Assembly: GCF_014653435.1 (NCBI RefSeq)
Contig: NZ_BNAO01000001.1
Location: 186,001 to 250,000 of the forward strand
Direction of reading: 5' to 3'
Length of the DNA: 64,000 nucleotides
From: Alishewanella longhuensis
GTDB taxonomy: Bacteria; Pseudomonadota; Gammaproteobacteria; Enterobacterales; Alteromonadaceae
Position 1 is the first letter of the stretch; each line of letters begins with the position of its first letter. A program made the position numbers and the translations under genes. Below are positions 55,476 through 63,975 of the stretch, one piece after another. The notes below the pieces were generated by a model that did not search any database, had not been told where the DNA came from, and saw only the letters and a list, made by a program, of their open reading frames with translations.

Positions 55476-57794
55476 TTATTGTTGTTGCTGCATTGCCGAC
55501 TGTGCTAGTAACAATTGCCGAAACGCCTCTGCCGGTAGCGGTTTGCTGTAATAATACCCCTGATAGTAGTCACAGGCCATGTCTTTTAATAAGGCCAATT
55601 GCTCAGCCGTTTCCACGCCCTCTGCCAGTACCTCAAAACGTAAGGTATGACCTAGTTCAATAATGGCTCTGCTAATTTGCCTGTCGTCTTCATTATCGGT
55701 AATCCTATCAATAAAGCGCCGATCCACCTTTAACACATCTAAAGGCAATTGTTGTAGATAAGCCAGAGACGAATAACCCGTACCAAAATCGTCAATCGCC
55801 AGGCGAATACCAGCTGCACGCAGTTGCTGCATAGTGTGAATCACCCTATCTTTGTCTTCCATTAAGGCGCTCTCTGTCACTTCCAGCTCGAGAAGCTGGG
55901 CTGGAAAGCCAGTCTGTTGCAGCACCCTGCTAACGTGTTGCTGCAGATCACCTTTGCTAAACTGATGTGTCGACACATTTACCGCTAATCTGATCTGTGG
56001 TAACCCTTGTTTTAACCAGGCCTGGCCCTGAGTGCAAGCTTGTTTTAACACGAATTGTCCTATCTCCTGAATTAAGCCACAGGATTCTGCTACCGGGATA
56101 AATTGATCGGGGGCGATATAACCGCGCTCTGCGTCAAACCAGCGGATCAGTAATTCAGCACCAATAATCTGGTTAGTGGTAAGATTTATTTGCGCTTGAT
56201 AATAGCATTCCAGTTGCTCATGCTTGAGGGCATGACGCAATTTCGCCTCTAAGATCAGCCTTTCCCGAGCCATTGCGGTAAGCTGATCCGTGTAATAGCT
56301 GTAGGTGTTTCTGCCATCGGCTTTGGCTTTATACAGCGCAGCATCGGCACCTTGTAATAAGGCTTCTACCTTGTCGGTATGTTGTGGAAACAGGCTAATA
56401 CCGATAGAGGCGGAGCTAGTTACTTCAATATCAAATTGCAATACCATAGGCTGCTGCAATGATTTAAGCAGCTCCATAGCAAAACGTGCGGCATCTTCTG
56501 GATGCGGTAGGTGTTCAACTAAGATCGCAAATTCATCGCCACCTAAGCGGGCCAGCGTTTCATTTTCACCACAGCAAAGCTGAAGTTTTTCGGCAATACG
56601 TTTTAACAGTAAATCGCCTGCATTGTGGCCATAGGAATCGTTTATTGTTTTAAAGTTGTCTAAATCAAGAATTAATACCGCAAGTTGCAAGTGTTCGCGG
56701 CGTGCTACCTTTAAGGCCTGTTCCAGTTTAGTCGCGAAGAGGTGCCGATTCGGTAAATGGGTTAGCGGATCATATTCAGCCAAGAAAGCAAGTTTCGCTT
56801 CTTGCTGTTTGCGTTCGGTTAAATCAATGTCGATACAATAAATTTGCGGTTTTTTATCGGGTAAAATAATGACGGCATGTGAAGAATATACCGTTACCGG
56901 ACTGCCATCTTTACGTTGTAACGTCAGCTCCTCTGCGGCGCGCGGCTGACCGCTGCTTGCCATTAAGCTAATCGCTTCTTTTACGCCCTCGTGCATCCGC
57001 TGGGGAATAATCAGATCCAGTAAATTATTCCCCAGCGCTTCCTGACGGCTATAACCATAAATTAATTCACTACCTTTATTCCAGTAAAGGGTTGTACCTG
57101 TTTCGTTATAGCCCTGTACTGAAATGTTAGGCATTTTGTCTAACAGCGCGCGGAATCGTAGTTCGCTTTCCTGCAATTGCTGCTGTGCCAGAGCTACCGC
57201 AGAAATATCCTGAATAACAGAGAGAAAGCGTGCCGTACTATTATGATCTTTCGGTAAGAGTGCCACAGAAAGTCTGGCCCAAACGACATGCCCATTTTTA
57301 TGTAAATAGCGTTTTTCTAAGGAATAGCGTTGCAGTTCCCCAGCCAGGGTGCGTTGTAATAACGTTTCATCTTTAGAAAGGTCCATTGGGTGAGTAATTT
57401 GTTGAAACGACATTTGCCGCAGTTCTGCGGCGGAATAGCCTAAAATATTACAGAACTCTTTATTAAGTTGCACAAAGCTACCATTGGTTGCAACATAGGC
57501 CATACCTGCCGCGGCATGTTCAAAGGTTAAATCTAACAGCTGTTCGGAGTCGGCTAGCGAGTTGGCAAAATGATAGCGTTGTTTTAGCAAAAACCAGGCA
57601 ATAATAGCGGTGATAATAATATAGGCAAACCCTTTGTAGGTTTGATAACGCATCAGCGCTGCAGGTTCTGTAACCAGCGCAACGAGCAAGCTGTCGCTAA
57701 AACTTATCCAAATAATCCCAAATAACAGATAGATGGCGGCGCCCAGCAGGGGATAATAGTGCCATTTGTTAAACGTTAATTTTGGCTTGCTCAT
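55476..57794 (-). CDS. Membrane PAS-GGDEF-EAL cyclic-di-GMP enzyme
   Basis: 772-aa protein. Two N-terminal helices (YYPLLGAAIYLLFGIIWISF and FAYIIITAIIAWFLL), two PAS domains (about 95-210 and 215-340), a GGDEF domain with intact RLGGDEFAIL active site (about 430), and an EAL domain with the key residues present: AELLIRW (Glu), AVNVSTHQF (Asn), LEVTES (Glu), IDDFGTGYSSL (Asp pair), LKVDRRF (Lys), AEGVET and DYYQGYYYSKPL (Gln). It could both make and degrade c-di-GMP, under PAS control. Start 57794 (MSKPKL) has GGAA 9 bases upstream; ATGs at 57815 and 57905 are less likely. Confidence 0.9.
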   Translation of the reverse strand: MSKPKLTFNKWHYYPLLGAAIYLLFGIIWISFSDSLLVALVTEPAALMRYQTYKGFAYIIITAIIAWFLLKQRYHFANSLADSEQLLDLTFEHAAAGMAYVATNGSFVQLNKEFCNILGYSAAELRQMSFQQITHPMDLSKDETLLQRTLAGELQRYSLEKRYLHKNGHVVWARLSVALLPKDHNSTARFLSVIQDISAVALAQQQLQESELRFRALLDKMPNISVQGYNETGTTLYWNKGSELIYGYSRQEALGNNLLDLIIPQRMHEGVKEAISLMASSGQPRAAEELTLQRKDGSPVTVYSSHAVIILPDKKPQIYCIDIDLTERKQQEAKLAFLAEYDPLTHLPNRHLFATKLEQALKVARREHLQLAVLILDLDNFKTINDSYGHNAGDLLLKRIAEKLQLCCGENETLARLGGDEFAILVEHLPHPEDAARFAMELLKSLQQPMVLQFDIEVTSSASIGISLFPQHTDKVEALLQGADAALYKAKADGRNTYSYYTDQLTAMARERLILEAKLRHALKHEQLECYYQAQINLTTNQIIGAELLIRWFDAERGYIAPDQFIPVAESCGLIQEIGQFVLKQACTQGQAWLKQGLPQIRLAVNVSTHQFSKGDLQQHVSRVLQQTGFPAQLLELEVTESALMEDKDRVIHTMQQLRAAGIRLAIDDFGTGYSSLAYLQQLPLDVLKVDRRFIDRITDNEDDRQISRAIIELGHTLRFEVLAEGVETAEQLALLKDMACDYYQGYYYSKPLPAEAFRQLLLAQSAMQQQQ

Positions 57795-57877
57795 GCTAAT
57801 TCCATGTTTTTCCATAAAAATAAAAAAACTTACAGCATAAGCATAGCGGACTTTAATAAATTGTTTAAAGCAGGAAT

Positions 57878-57902
57878 AAAAAAACGGGCCAATATCGGCC
57901 CG
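57878..57902 (-). terminator. Terminator of the DUF481 gene
   Basis: CGGGCC-AATATC-GGCCCG stem; on the - strand it is followed by TTTTTTT. It lies 30 bases past the stop and separates the unit from the c-di-GMP gene. Confidence 0.85.
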
Positions 57903-57931
57903 CAAGTTTACAAATAAAACTAAGCGTCTAG

Positions 57932-58669
57932 TTAGAAAGAGTACACCAACGTCAGTGATGTTTGCGTATCGGTACTCTTTTTATCTACCGGTACATCAGA
58001 GTCATTCTGTACTAAAAATGCGGCTTTCATTTGCATGGCGCCGTTAATACGGGCGCTTAATGCCGTTTCTGCAACAGTACGGGTATTGTCGTCGCTGTAT
58101 TCCACACTAAAGGTTTGGGTAAAGGTGGCTGACTCGCTTAGTACCCACTTAAAAGCTGCTGCGCCACGGGCTAAGAGACCATTCTCTGTCTCGTTAGTAG
58201 AGCGTTTCGCATTGTAGTAACCCGGACCGATCTCTACATCCAGTGATTTATTTTCAAGATTTAATAACCGAGTACCATAACCCGCTGCAACGGTGGTGTA
58301 TTGCGTATAGGCACCGAACTTATCATCCGTGTACGAGCCGAGGACAAACAAATTATCGAACTCTTCGGTTAACTTATAGGCGCCTTTGGCGGAAACCAAA
58401 TAACGCTCTGCGGAACGTTCGCGGTTTCTATTACCATCAGCGTCTGTTTTTTCATCTTCTTTGAAAAAAGCACTGAAGATATAATGATTACTCCATTGTT
58501 CCAATTCCTGCTTAGCATCAATTTTACCGGTAATAGAGGTACCCGCTGTATTACCAGTGGTAGTAATAGCACCTAACTCGGCAGAGGTGTTCCAAACTTT
58601 TTGTTCGGTAGCCTGAGCTTGGCTAACTAAAAGCAGGCCGGCAGTGGCGGCCAGGGTGAATACTTTCAT
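57932..58669 (-). CDS. DUF481 outer-membrane beta-barrel protein
   Basis: 245-aa exported protein: signal peptide MKVFTLAATAGLLLVSQAQA, then a barrel of alternating strands (WNTSAELGAITTTGNTAGTSITGKIDAKQE is the DUF481 opening motif; GYGTRLLNLENKSLDVEIGPGY and SARINGAMQMKAAFLVQNDS follow), ending in SLTLVYSF with the terminal Phe used for barrel insertion. Similar to E. coli YdiY; function unknown. Begins 2 bases after the mscS stop, so the two are one unit. Confidence 0.88.
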   Translation of the reverse strand: MKVFTLAATAGLLLVSQAQATEQKVWNTSAELGAITTTGNTAGTSITGKIDAKQELEQWSNHYIFSAFFKEDEKTDADGNRNRERSAERYLVSAKGAYKLTEEFDNLFVLGSYTDDKFGAYTQYTTVAAGYGTRLLNLENKSLDVEIGPGYYNAKRSTNETENGLLARGAAAFKWVLSESATFTQTFSVEYSDDNTRTVAETALSARINGAMQMKAAFLVQNDSDVPVDKKSTDTQTSLTLVYSF

Positions 58670-58671
58670 GC

Positions 58672-59496
58672 TTACTCCTGTGCTTCTTTCTTGATATGAA
58701 CATCCATTTGCGGAAACGGAATGCCGATGCCTTGTGCGTCGAATGCCAGCTTTACCCGCTCCAGCGTATCCCAGTAAACGCCCCAGTAATCTTCAGTTTT
58801 AACCCAGGGACGTACAATAATATTCACCGATGAATCGGCGAGTTCCGATACCCGGATATTGGGGGCGGGTTCTGGCAGAACACGTTCATCACTAGTGATA
58901 ATCTCTTGCAGAATGTTTTTCGCTTTAAGCAAATCTGAGTCGTAGCTAATGCCAATAACCAAGTCTACCCGGCGGGTGCTTTCTGATGAAAAGTTGGTAA
59001 TGTGCCCACCAGTAATTTTGGCATTAGGCACAATAACGCGCTTATTGTCGGGCGTTTTCATCGTAGTTTGGAAAATTTCAATTTTATCTACAGTACCGGT
59101 TATGCCACCGGCATCGATAAAATCGCCCGATTTAAACGGCCGAAACAGAATAATCAGCACGCCAGAAGCAAAATTTGCCAGTGACCCCTGCAGTGCTAAT
59201 CCAACAGCCAAACCTGCAGCGCCCAAAATAGCGATAAAAGACGTTGTTTGTACACCGACTTGCGATAATGCCATCAAGGCAGTCGCAATCATTAAAATGG
59301 CATAAACAATACTACTTAAAAAAGACACCACAGCTTTATCAATATTGCGTGACAATAAGCCTCGTTCTAGCAATCCTGAAATGCCGCGGGCCATCATCCG
59401 GCCAATATAAAATATTACTATTGCCGCAATAAGCTGCAACAGAAGGCCTAGCAAAAACTCGTGATTTTGCTGGAATAACTCGGTTATTTGTTCCAT
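58672..59496 (-). CDS. Small-conductance mechanosensitive channel, MscS family
   Basis: 274-aa channel that opens on membrane stretch to release solutes under hypo-osmotic shock. Three N-terminal helices; the pore-lining TM3 reads ILGAAGLAVGLALQGSLANFASGVLIILFRPF (about 88-119) with the Gly/Ala packing pattern, then the beta domain (GDFIDAGGITGTVDKIEIFQT, VIVPNAKI) and the C-terminal alpha/beta part. Size is close to E. coli MscS (286 aa). Co-transcribed with the DUF481 barrel. Confidence 0.93.
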   Translation of the reverse strand: MEQITELFQQNHEFLLGLLLQLIAAIVIFYIGRMMARGISGLLERGLLSRNIDKAVVSFLSSIVYAILMIATALMALSQVGVQTTSFIAILGAAGLAVGLALQGSLANFASGVLIILFRPFKSGDFIDAGGITGTVDKIEIFQTTMKTPDNKRVIVPNAKITGGHITNFSSESTRRVDLVIGISYDSDLLKAKNILQEIITSDERVLPEPAPNIRVSELADSSVNIIVRPWVKTEDYWGVYWDTLERVKLAFDAQGIGIPFPQMDVHIKKEAQE

Positions 59497-59657
59497 TTAT
59501 CACTCCTGTGAAACAGTATTTAGGTAAGACATGTTGACCAGGCCAACCCAGGTCATAACGCACCCGAAATCAGTTTGAAACGTCAGTAGGCTGGCACAGC
59601 ATAGCATTTTCAGCTTTGCTGATAAATTGACAGTTTGACGCTATTGTTAAAAAAGAC

Positions 59658-59687
59658 TTGGTTGCCAGCCAGGTTTTTGGTTAAAAT
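59658..59687 (+). promoter_or_regulatory. Promoter of tRNA-His
   Basis: TTGGTT, 18 bases, TAAAAT; expected transcript start a few bases before the tRNA. Confidence 0.5.
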
Positions 59688-59701
59688 AGTGTTGTCTTAG
59701 T

Positions 59702-59778
59702 GGTGACTGTAGCTCAGTTGGTAGAGCCCCGGATTGTGATTCCGGTTGTCGTGGGTTCGAGCCCCATCAGTCACCCCA
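59702..59778 (+). tRNA. tRNA-His (anticodon GTG)
   Basis: Full cloverleaf: acceptor GTGACTG/CAGTCAC, extra G at -1 opposite the discriminator C (the histidine identity element), D loop AGCTCAGTTGGTAGAGC, anticodon stem CCGGA/TCCGG with GTG at 59736-59738, T arm GTGGG-TTCGAGC-CCCAT type, and encoded CCA at 59776-59778. Nearly identical to the E. coli gene as I know it. Single-gene transcript, not in a tRNA cluster. Confidence 0.97.
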
Positions 59779-59931
59779 CTTCTTACCTGCTTTTACCCAT
59801 TTACTCTGCCCGTTAGTGCTTACGGAAAAATCCGGCGCTATTAGAAAGCGTTTATCCTGAACTTGCTCTGAATGCACTTTGTTGGGCATTTTGGCATTTA
59901 GCCACTACGCTATAGGTTATAGACTCCCCGG

Positions 59932-60531
59932 ATGCCAGATATTATGGACTTATCGCGCTTACAGCAGCAACTACAGCACCCTGAGCTCTCGCCTGTAGAG
60001 AGCTGGAACCCGACTTTTTGCGGTGATTTACCCGTACGCATAGATGTTGATGGTCATTGGTATTACCAAGACAGTAAAATTGAGCGCTTACCTTTGGTAA
60101 AGCTTTTTGCCAGTGTTTTGTTATGTCAGGGGCAGGAGTACTTTTTACAAACTCCGGTAGAAAAAGTACGGATCCAGGTGGCGGATGTCCCGTTCTTAAT
60201 TACTCAAAGTCAGTGGCAGCAGGGCGAGGCAGGGCCAGAGCTTTGGTTAACGACAAATTTGGGCGATACGATACCCTTATCGGCGACTTATCCCTTGGTT
60301 CTGCGTCCCTTTTCCGGTCAAGTATTGCCTTATGTCCAGCTTTGGCGTGGTATACAGGCTCGCTTACATCGTAATTTGTATTATCAGCTACTTGAAGAAG
60401 CTGAATTAAAAGAAAATCAGATCCAACAAGAGGATGGATTGCCTGGCGCTATTCATCTGCGCTGCACTATACAAAGCGCCGGCCAAAGGTTTTTGTTGGC
60501 TGAAGAAAAGCTTTCTGCTTCAGATACCTGA
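59932..60531 (+). CDS. DUF1285 family protein
   Basis: 199-aa cytoplasmic protein of the DUF1285 family: ESWNPTFCGDLPVRIDVDGHWYYQDSKIERLPLVKLFASVLL (about 23-65) is the signature, followed by YFLQTPVEKVRIQVADVPFLI and LWRGIQARLHRNLYYQLLEEAE. Function unknown; family proteins are conserved in proteobacteria. The last 30 residues (NQIQQEDGLPGAIHLRCTIQSAGQRFLLAE) add a strand-rich tail. ATG at 59932; ATG at 59944 is possible; neither has a strong ribosome site. Confidence 0.82.
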   Translation: MPDIMDLSRLQQQLQHPELSPVESWNPTFCGDLPVRIDVDGHWYYQDSKIERLPLVKLFASVLLCQGQEYFLQTPVEKVRIQVADVPFLITQSQWQQGEAGPELWLTTNLGDTIPLSATYPLVLRPFSGQVLPYVQLWRGIQARLHRNLYYQLLEEAELKENQIQQEDGLPGAIHLRCTIQSAGQRFLLAEEKLSASDT

Positions 60532-60620
60532 CGGCTAAATCCCACCAATTACCGCAATAGCATTGCTCTGGTCAAACTTCAGGCTCATAGTCTAAACCAT
60601 GATCCCAGAGGAATATAACT

Positions 60621-61907
60621 ATGATAAGACTCTCTACCTTGGCGCTGGCTACCTGGCTTGCGCTACCCAATGCAGCGCTGGCCAATACTATCTATATCCA
60701 TGCCGGCAAATTAATTACAGCAGAACATAAACAGCCACTAACCGAGCAAACCATTATTGTGGTCGACGACAAGATTACTGAGGTGAGGGCCGGATACCTT
60801 AGCCCGGCGGCTACTGATACGCTAATAGATTTGCGTAATAACACTGTGTTGCCGGGGCTAATGGATATGCACACGCATTTCTCGACCCAAATTAGCGCCA
60901 GTTCTTATGGTGAGGCGCAGCGCTTAAATGAAGCTGATTTCGCCTTAAGAGGCGCTGTTTTTGCAGAAAAAACGCTAATGGCCGGTTTTACTACAGTGCG
61001 TGAGCTGGGTGATAGCCATCATATTAGCGTGGCGCTGCGCAAAGCTATTGCCCAAGGCTATGTAAAAGGTCCACGGATTTATGCGGCGGGTAAATCGCTG
61101 GCGACTACCGGCGGTCATGCCGATCCCACCAATGGCTTAGCCTATGCATTGCTAGGTGATCCCGGCCCGAAGCAAGGCGTTATTAATGGGGCTGATGAAG
61201 CTCGTAAAGCCGTACGGCAACGTTATAAAGAAGGCGCAGATTTAATTAAAATCACCGCCACAGGTGGAGTACTGAGTGTCGCAAAAAGCGGCATGAACCC
61301 GCAGTTTACCAGTGAGGAGCTAGAGGCTATTGTTAGCACTGCGCGTGACTACGGCTTTAAGGTGGCTGTGCATGCCCACGGTAAAGAGGGTATGGAGCGG
61401 GCAATTAAAGCCGGTGTTGATTCAGTGGAGCATGGTACCTATATGGATAAGGAAACCATGGCGTTGATGAAAAAACACGGTACCTACTATGTACCAACAA
61501 TTAGTGCCGGTAAATGGGTACAGGACAAAGCGAAAATTGATGGTTTCTTTCCTGAATTAGTACGCCCAAAGGCGGCGACTATCGGGCCTTTAATTCAGCA
61601 AACTTTTGCGCAGGCTTATCAGGCTGGGGTGAAGATTGCCTTTGGTACGGATGCCGGGGTTGGCGAGCATGGTGAGAATTGGCGCGAGTTTGTCTATATG
61701 ACCGAAGCCGGAATGCCTGCGATGGCCGCCATTCAAGCTGCGACTATTGAAGGGGCGAAGTTATTGGGCGTGGAGCAAGAGCTGGGCTCAATCCGGGCTG
61801 GTAAAATCGCCGATATAATTGCAGTACCGGGCGATCCGCTGCAGGATATCCATTTAATGGGCCAAGTTAACTTTGTAATGAAAGCAGGCAAAGTATACAA
61901 ACAGTGA
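60621..61907 (+). CDS. Exported amidohydrolase (imidazolonepropionase/Xaa-Pro dipeptidase-like)
   Basis: 428-aa metal-dependent hydrolase with signal peptide ([21 protein letters not shown]). Metal ligands of the amidohydrolase TIM barrel are seen in [10 protein letters not shown] (about 83), [11 protein letters not shown] (Lys, probably carboxylated, about 210), [10 protein letters not shown] (about 250), SVEHGTYMD (about 269) and [10 protein letters not shown] (Asp, about 341). C-terminal [20 protein letters not shown] is the usual closing sheet. Related enzymes cleave Xaa-Pro dipeptides or organophosphate-like esters in the periplasm; exact substrate unknown. Strong RBS (GAGGAATATAACT). 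Confidence 0.88.
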   Translation: MIRLSTLALATWLALPNAALANTIYIHAGKLITAEHKQPLTEQTIIVVDDKITEVRAGYLSPAATDTLIDLRNNTVLPGLMDMHTHFSTQISASSYGEAQRLNEADFALRGAVFAEKTLMAGFTTVRELGDSHHISVALRKAIAQGYVKGPRIYAAGKSLATTGGHADPTNGLAYALLGDPGPKQGVINGADEARKAVRQRYKEGADLIKITATGGVLSVAKSGMNPQFTSEELEAIVSTARDYGFKVAVHAHGKEGMERAIKAGVDSVEHGTYMDKETMALMKKHGTYYVPTISAGKWVQDKAKIDGFFPELVRPKAATIGPLIQQTFAQAYQAGVKIAFGTDAGVGEHGENWREFVYMTEAGMPAMAAIQAATIEGAKLLGVEQELGSIRAGKIADIIAVPGDPLQDIHLMGQVNFVMKAGKVYKQ

Positions 61908-61935
61908 TTATGTAGCTAGGTGTTTTTAGCAGGCA

Positions 61936-62412
61936 TTACGCCTGCTGAAAACGTTGTAATAGCTTGACGATATCGGCCTGAATCAGCTCGCGCAAATCAA
62001 TTTCTGCTTGTTGTCGTACTTTATCTTGCTGGCGGGTAAGCTTTTTATCTTGTTCTTTGCGGGCCTGATGTGTCGGCATATCTTTTACTACCAGATACAT
62101 TTGGTATAACCCAGGGTAGCTCTGACTAGCATCTGGTTTATTCTCTTGCGGCCAATGGTCTAACAAAACCCACAAGCGCAAGGCACCTTCTGACAGTTCA
62201 CATTGCTGCTCTTGCATAGCACGACTGATAAGCACAATGCTTTCTTGCAAATAGCGTTTTTTCTCCAGCACTTTCTCTTGCTGAACCTGGTGTTCTTGTT
62301 GCTGGCGAGTATTTTGCTGTTTCAACAGCCACAACAACTTACCAGCATAAAAAGCCAGGCCAGCAATAATGGCACTACCCAGTAATAATACGAATGCCCA
62401 GAGTATGGTCAC
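61936..62412 (-). CDS. DUF2489 membrane-anchored protein
   Basis: 158-aa protein: one N-terminal membrane helix (LWAFVLLLGSAIIAGLAFYAGKLLWLL), then a Gln/Lys-rich helical cytoplasmic domain with YLQESIVLISRAMQEQQCELSEGALRLWVLLDHWP, the DUF2489 signature. Function unknown. It follows yihI by 2 bases on the same strand, a linkage seen in other marine gammaproteobacteria. Confidence 0.8.
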   Translation of the reverse strand: MTILWAFVLLLGSAIIAGLAFYAGKLLWLLKQQNTRQQQEHQVQQEKVLEKKRYLQESIVLISRAMQEQQCELSEGALRLWVLLDHWPQENKPDASQSYPGLYQMYLVVKDMPTHQARKEQDKKLTRQQDKVRQQAEIDLRELIQADIVKLLQRFQQA

Positions 62413-62414
62413 AC

Positions 62415-63002
62415 TTAATCCTCGTCGCCCAATAAGGTTTTACGCCAATCAGTACGCTCGAAGCGGGCTAATGGATCCTCGTCCTCTTCGGTTTCAGCAC
62501 TGTCGTCAGCTGTTTCGGCTTCTGTTAAACCTAATAACTCCAGCAGTTCTGTTAACCGTGCGGTTTTGCTATTAAAGTACTTAGCATCTTTACCAGTAAG
62601 GATTTCGTCGCGTTCCACCCGTTCCAGCAAGGCTTGCAGCCGAGTATCCGCTTCAATTTCGGCCAGCTCCTGTTCAGGTGTTAAGGAAACAATTTTAACC
62701 GCTTTTAACAGTGCTTTTGGCTCTTGCGACATCAATAATGGCGTATGCTGTTGTTCTGTAGCGGCATCAGCACCTAATGGAATAGGTTTTTTGCTGCCTA
62801 TGCGAGGGTCTTTGTTCGCGGTATGCTGCTTATTGGCATTCACCACGTTAGCGTCTTGCATACTATTGCGGTTACCGGATTTTAAGCCCGCGCCCTTTTT
62901 CTTGGACTCATCCTTGTGCTCCCGAACTTTACGGATCTCACTGGCTGGCAGATGGCGTTGACCATTGTTGCCGGCGTTACGGGATTTTTTTTGACGCGTC
63001 AT
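62415..63002 (-). CDS. yihI: Der GTPase-activating protein YihI
   Basis: 195-aa protein that stimulates the GTPase Der and so tunes late 50S ribosome assembly. Highly basic N-terminus (TRQKKSRNAGNNGQRHLPASEIRKVREHKDESKKKGAGLKSGNRNS), DPRIGSKKPIPL block (about 66-77), then an acidic C-terminal half (ELAEIEADTRLQALLERVERDEILTGKDAKYFNSKTARLTELLELLG and an Asp/Glu tail). Length and both halves match E. coli YihI. In E. coli the yihI locus also carries csrC, echoed by the RNA candidate to the right. Confidence 0.93.
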   Translation of the reverse strand: MTRQKKSRNAGNNGQRHLPASEIRKVREHKDESKKKGAGLKSGNRNSMQDANVVNANKQHTANKDPRIGSKKPIPLGADAATEQQHTPLLMSQEPKALLKAVKIVSLTPEQELAEIEADTRLQALLERVERDEILTGKDAKYFNSKTARLTELLELLGLTEAETADDSAETEEDEDPLARFERTDWRKTLLGDED

Positions 63003-63037
63003 AGTAAATTTGCTACCTGTAAAAAAGGGCGCACATT

Positions 63038-63685
63038 TTAACCAGCTTTACGGAAAATCACCACATCATTCGTCGGAAAAGCTAATTGTAAATTATAGTG
63101 CTGCGCCAGCCAGTAAAAAGTCTGCTCACTAAAGAAGCTGATATGTGTCGGATCGCGCTTATAATGCCAGCTGCTAAAGGCCGTGGCGTCCGGATAACAC
63201 TTGGTCATAATTGCCAGCATACCAGCAGGCCGTAGTAATTGTAACCAAAGCTGCCATTCGGTTGCCGGGTTAACAAAGTGCTCTATGGCCTCGGTACAAC
63301 TAATAAAGTCATATTGTTGTTGTAATGCCGCCGGGTTGTTGGCAAAGAAAGGATCCCAAAGCTGCATCTGGTGTCCGGCTTCAGTGAGCATCTGTGCTAA
63401 CAGTGGGCCTGGACCACAGCCGAAATCTAAACCTTGCTTTGCACCCTTACCTAGCATTGCCAGCAGTGGTTTAGCTAGTTTACTGAGAAATTGCCGATAT
63501 CCAGGATCCTGCAGATCATTATTATGTAGCAGGTAATGCTGTCGTTCCTGTTCTGCCGTCAATAAGTGTTGCCTGGCAACAAAAACCAGCTGGCAACGCT
63601 GGCATTGCAGATAGAGCCGTTGGGGGTCCTGGCTAAATATTTCGGTTTGGGTATTTTGGCACAGTGGGCATACAGCGTTGGGCAT
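63038..63685 (-). CDS. Class I SAM-dependent methyltransferase with N-terminal zinc ribbon
   Basis: 215-aa protein. N-terminal zinc ribbon: CPLCQNTQTE and LQCQRCQLVF (two CxxC pairs, about 6-35). SAM-binding motif I is GLDFGCGPGPLLAQML (about 93-108), followed by DFISCTEAIEHF (motif for adenine/ribose contact) and GMLAIMTKCYP. Similar proteins are annotated as Methyltransf_11 or ubiquinone/menaquinone-like methylases; substrate unknown. Start 63685 (MPNAVCPLC); a longer TTG-started frame to 63715 is less likely because it enters the RNA terminator. Confidence 0.82.
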   Translation of the reverse strand: MPNAVCPLCQNTQTEIFSQDPQRLYLQCQRCQLVFVARQHLLTAEQERQHYLLHNNDLQDPGYRQFLSKLAKPLLAMLGKGAKQGLDFGCGPGPLLAQMLTEAGHQMQLWDPFFANNPAALQQQYDFISCTEAIEHFVNPATEWQLWLQLLRPAGMLAIMTKCYPDATAFSSWHYKRDPTHISFFSEQTFYWLAQHYNLQLAFPTNDVVIFRKAG

Positions 63686-63707
63686 AGGATTTCTTACTTT
63701 TTGTACA

Positions 63708-63975
63708 TAAAACAAAGGGCGATAAGATTACCTTATCGCCCTGTTTATTCGTGCCTAGAGGTCAACACTTCTCTCGATTTGCTTAATTCATCCTGATGCG
63801 CAGTCAACACCATGTTGCAAATTATCCGTATATTATTAAACGCTGTCCGTGCTTAGCTTTTTTTATTCGCGATCGTCCTGATACTTTAGTAATCATCCTT
63901 GTGCGCATTTCGCGCCTGACACCGTCCGGGCATCCTAAAACACAGCGCACTTAGCGTGCAGATAGCTTCCTTAAC
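63708..63975 (-). ncRNA. CsrB/CsrC-like CsrA-sequestering small RNA
   Basis: The - strand of the last 290 bases has no gene but carries nine GGA motifs (TCC on + near 63791, 63825, 63846, 63876, 63897, 63925, 63933, 63968, 63983), among them ACAAGGATG, TCAGGACGA and TCAGGATGA, which match the CsrA-binding consensus. It ends in an 11-bp terminator, AGGGCGATAAG-GTAAT-CTTATCGCCCT on - (63716-63742), then TTTGTTTT. The GTAAT loop and GGCGA/TCGCC stem closely resemble the terminator of E. coli csrC, which also neighbours yihI. The 5' end is uncertain: a GATAAT -10-like box lies near 63979-63984, and the promoter may be outside the window. A 22-codon frame inside is not favoured. Confidence 0.6.

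Noticed and set aside
61928-61946. AGCAGGC/GCCTGCT stem as terminator between the amidohydrolase and DUF2489 genes
   Set aside because: Followed by A-rich, not T-rich, sequence on both strands.
63750-63822. 22-codon - strand peptide frame (MVLTAHQDELSK...) in the right-edge RNA
   Set aside because: No Shine-Dalgarno; the GGA motifs and terminator fit a CsrA-binding RNA better, though a dual-function RNA cannot be excluded.
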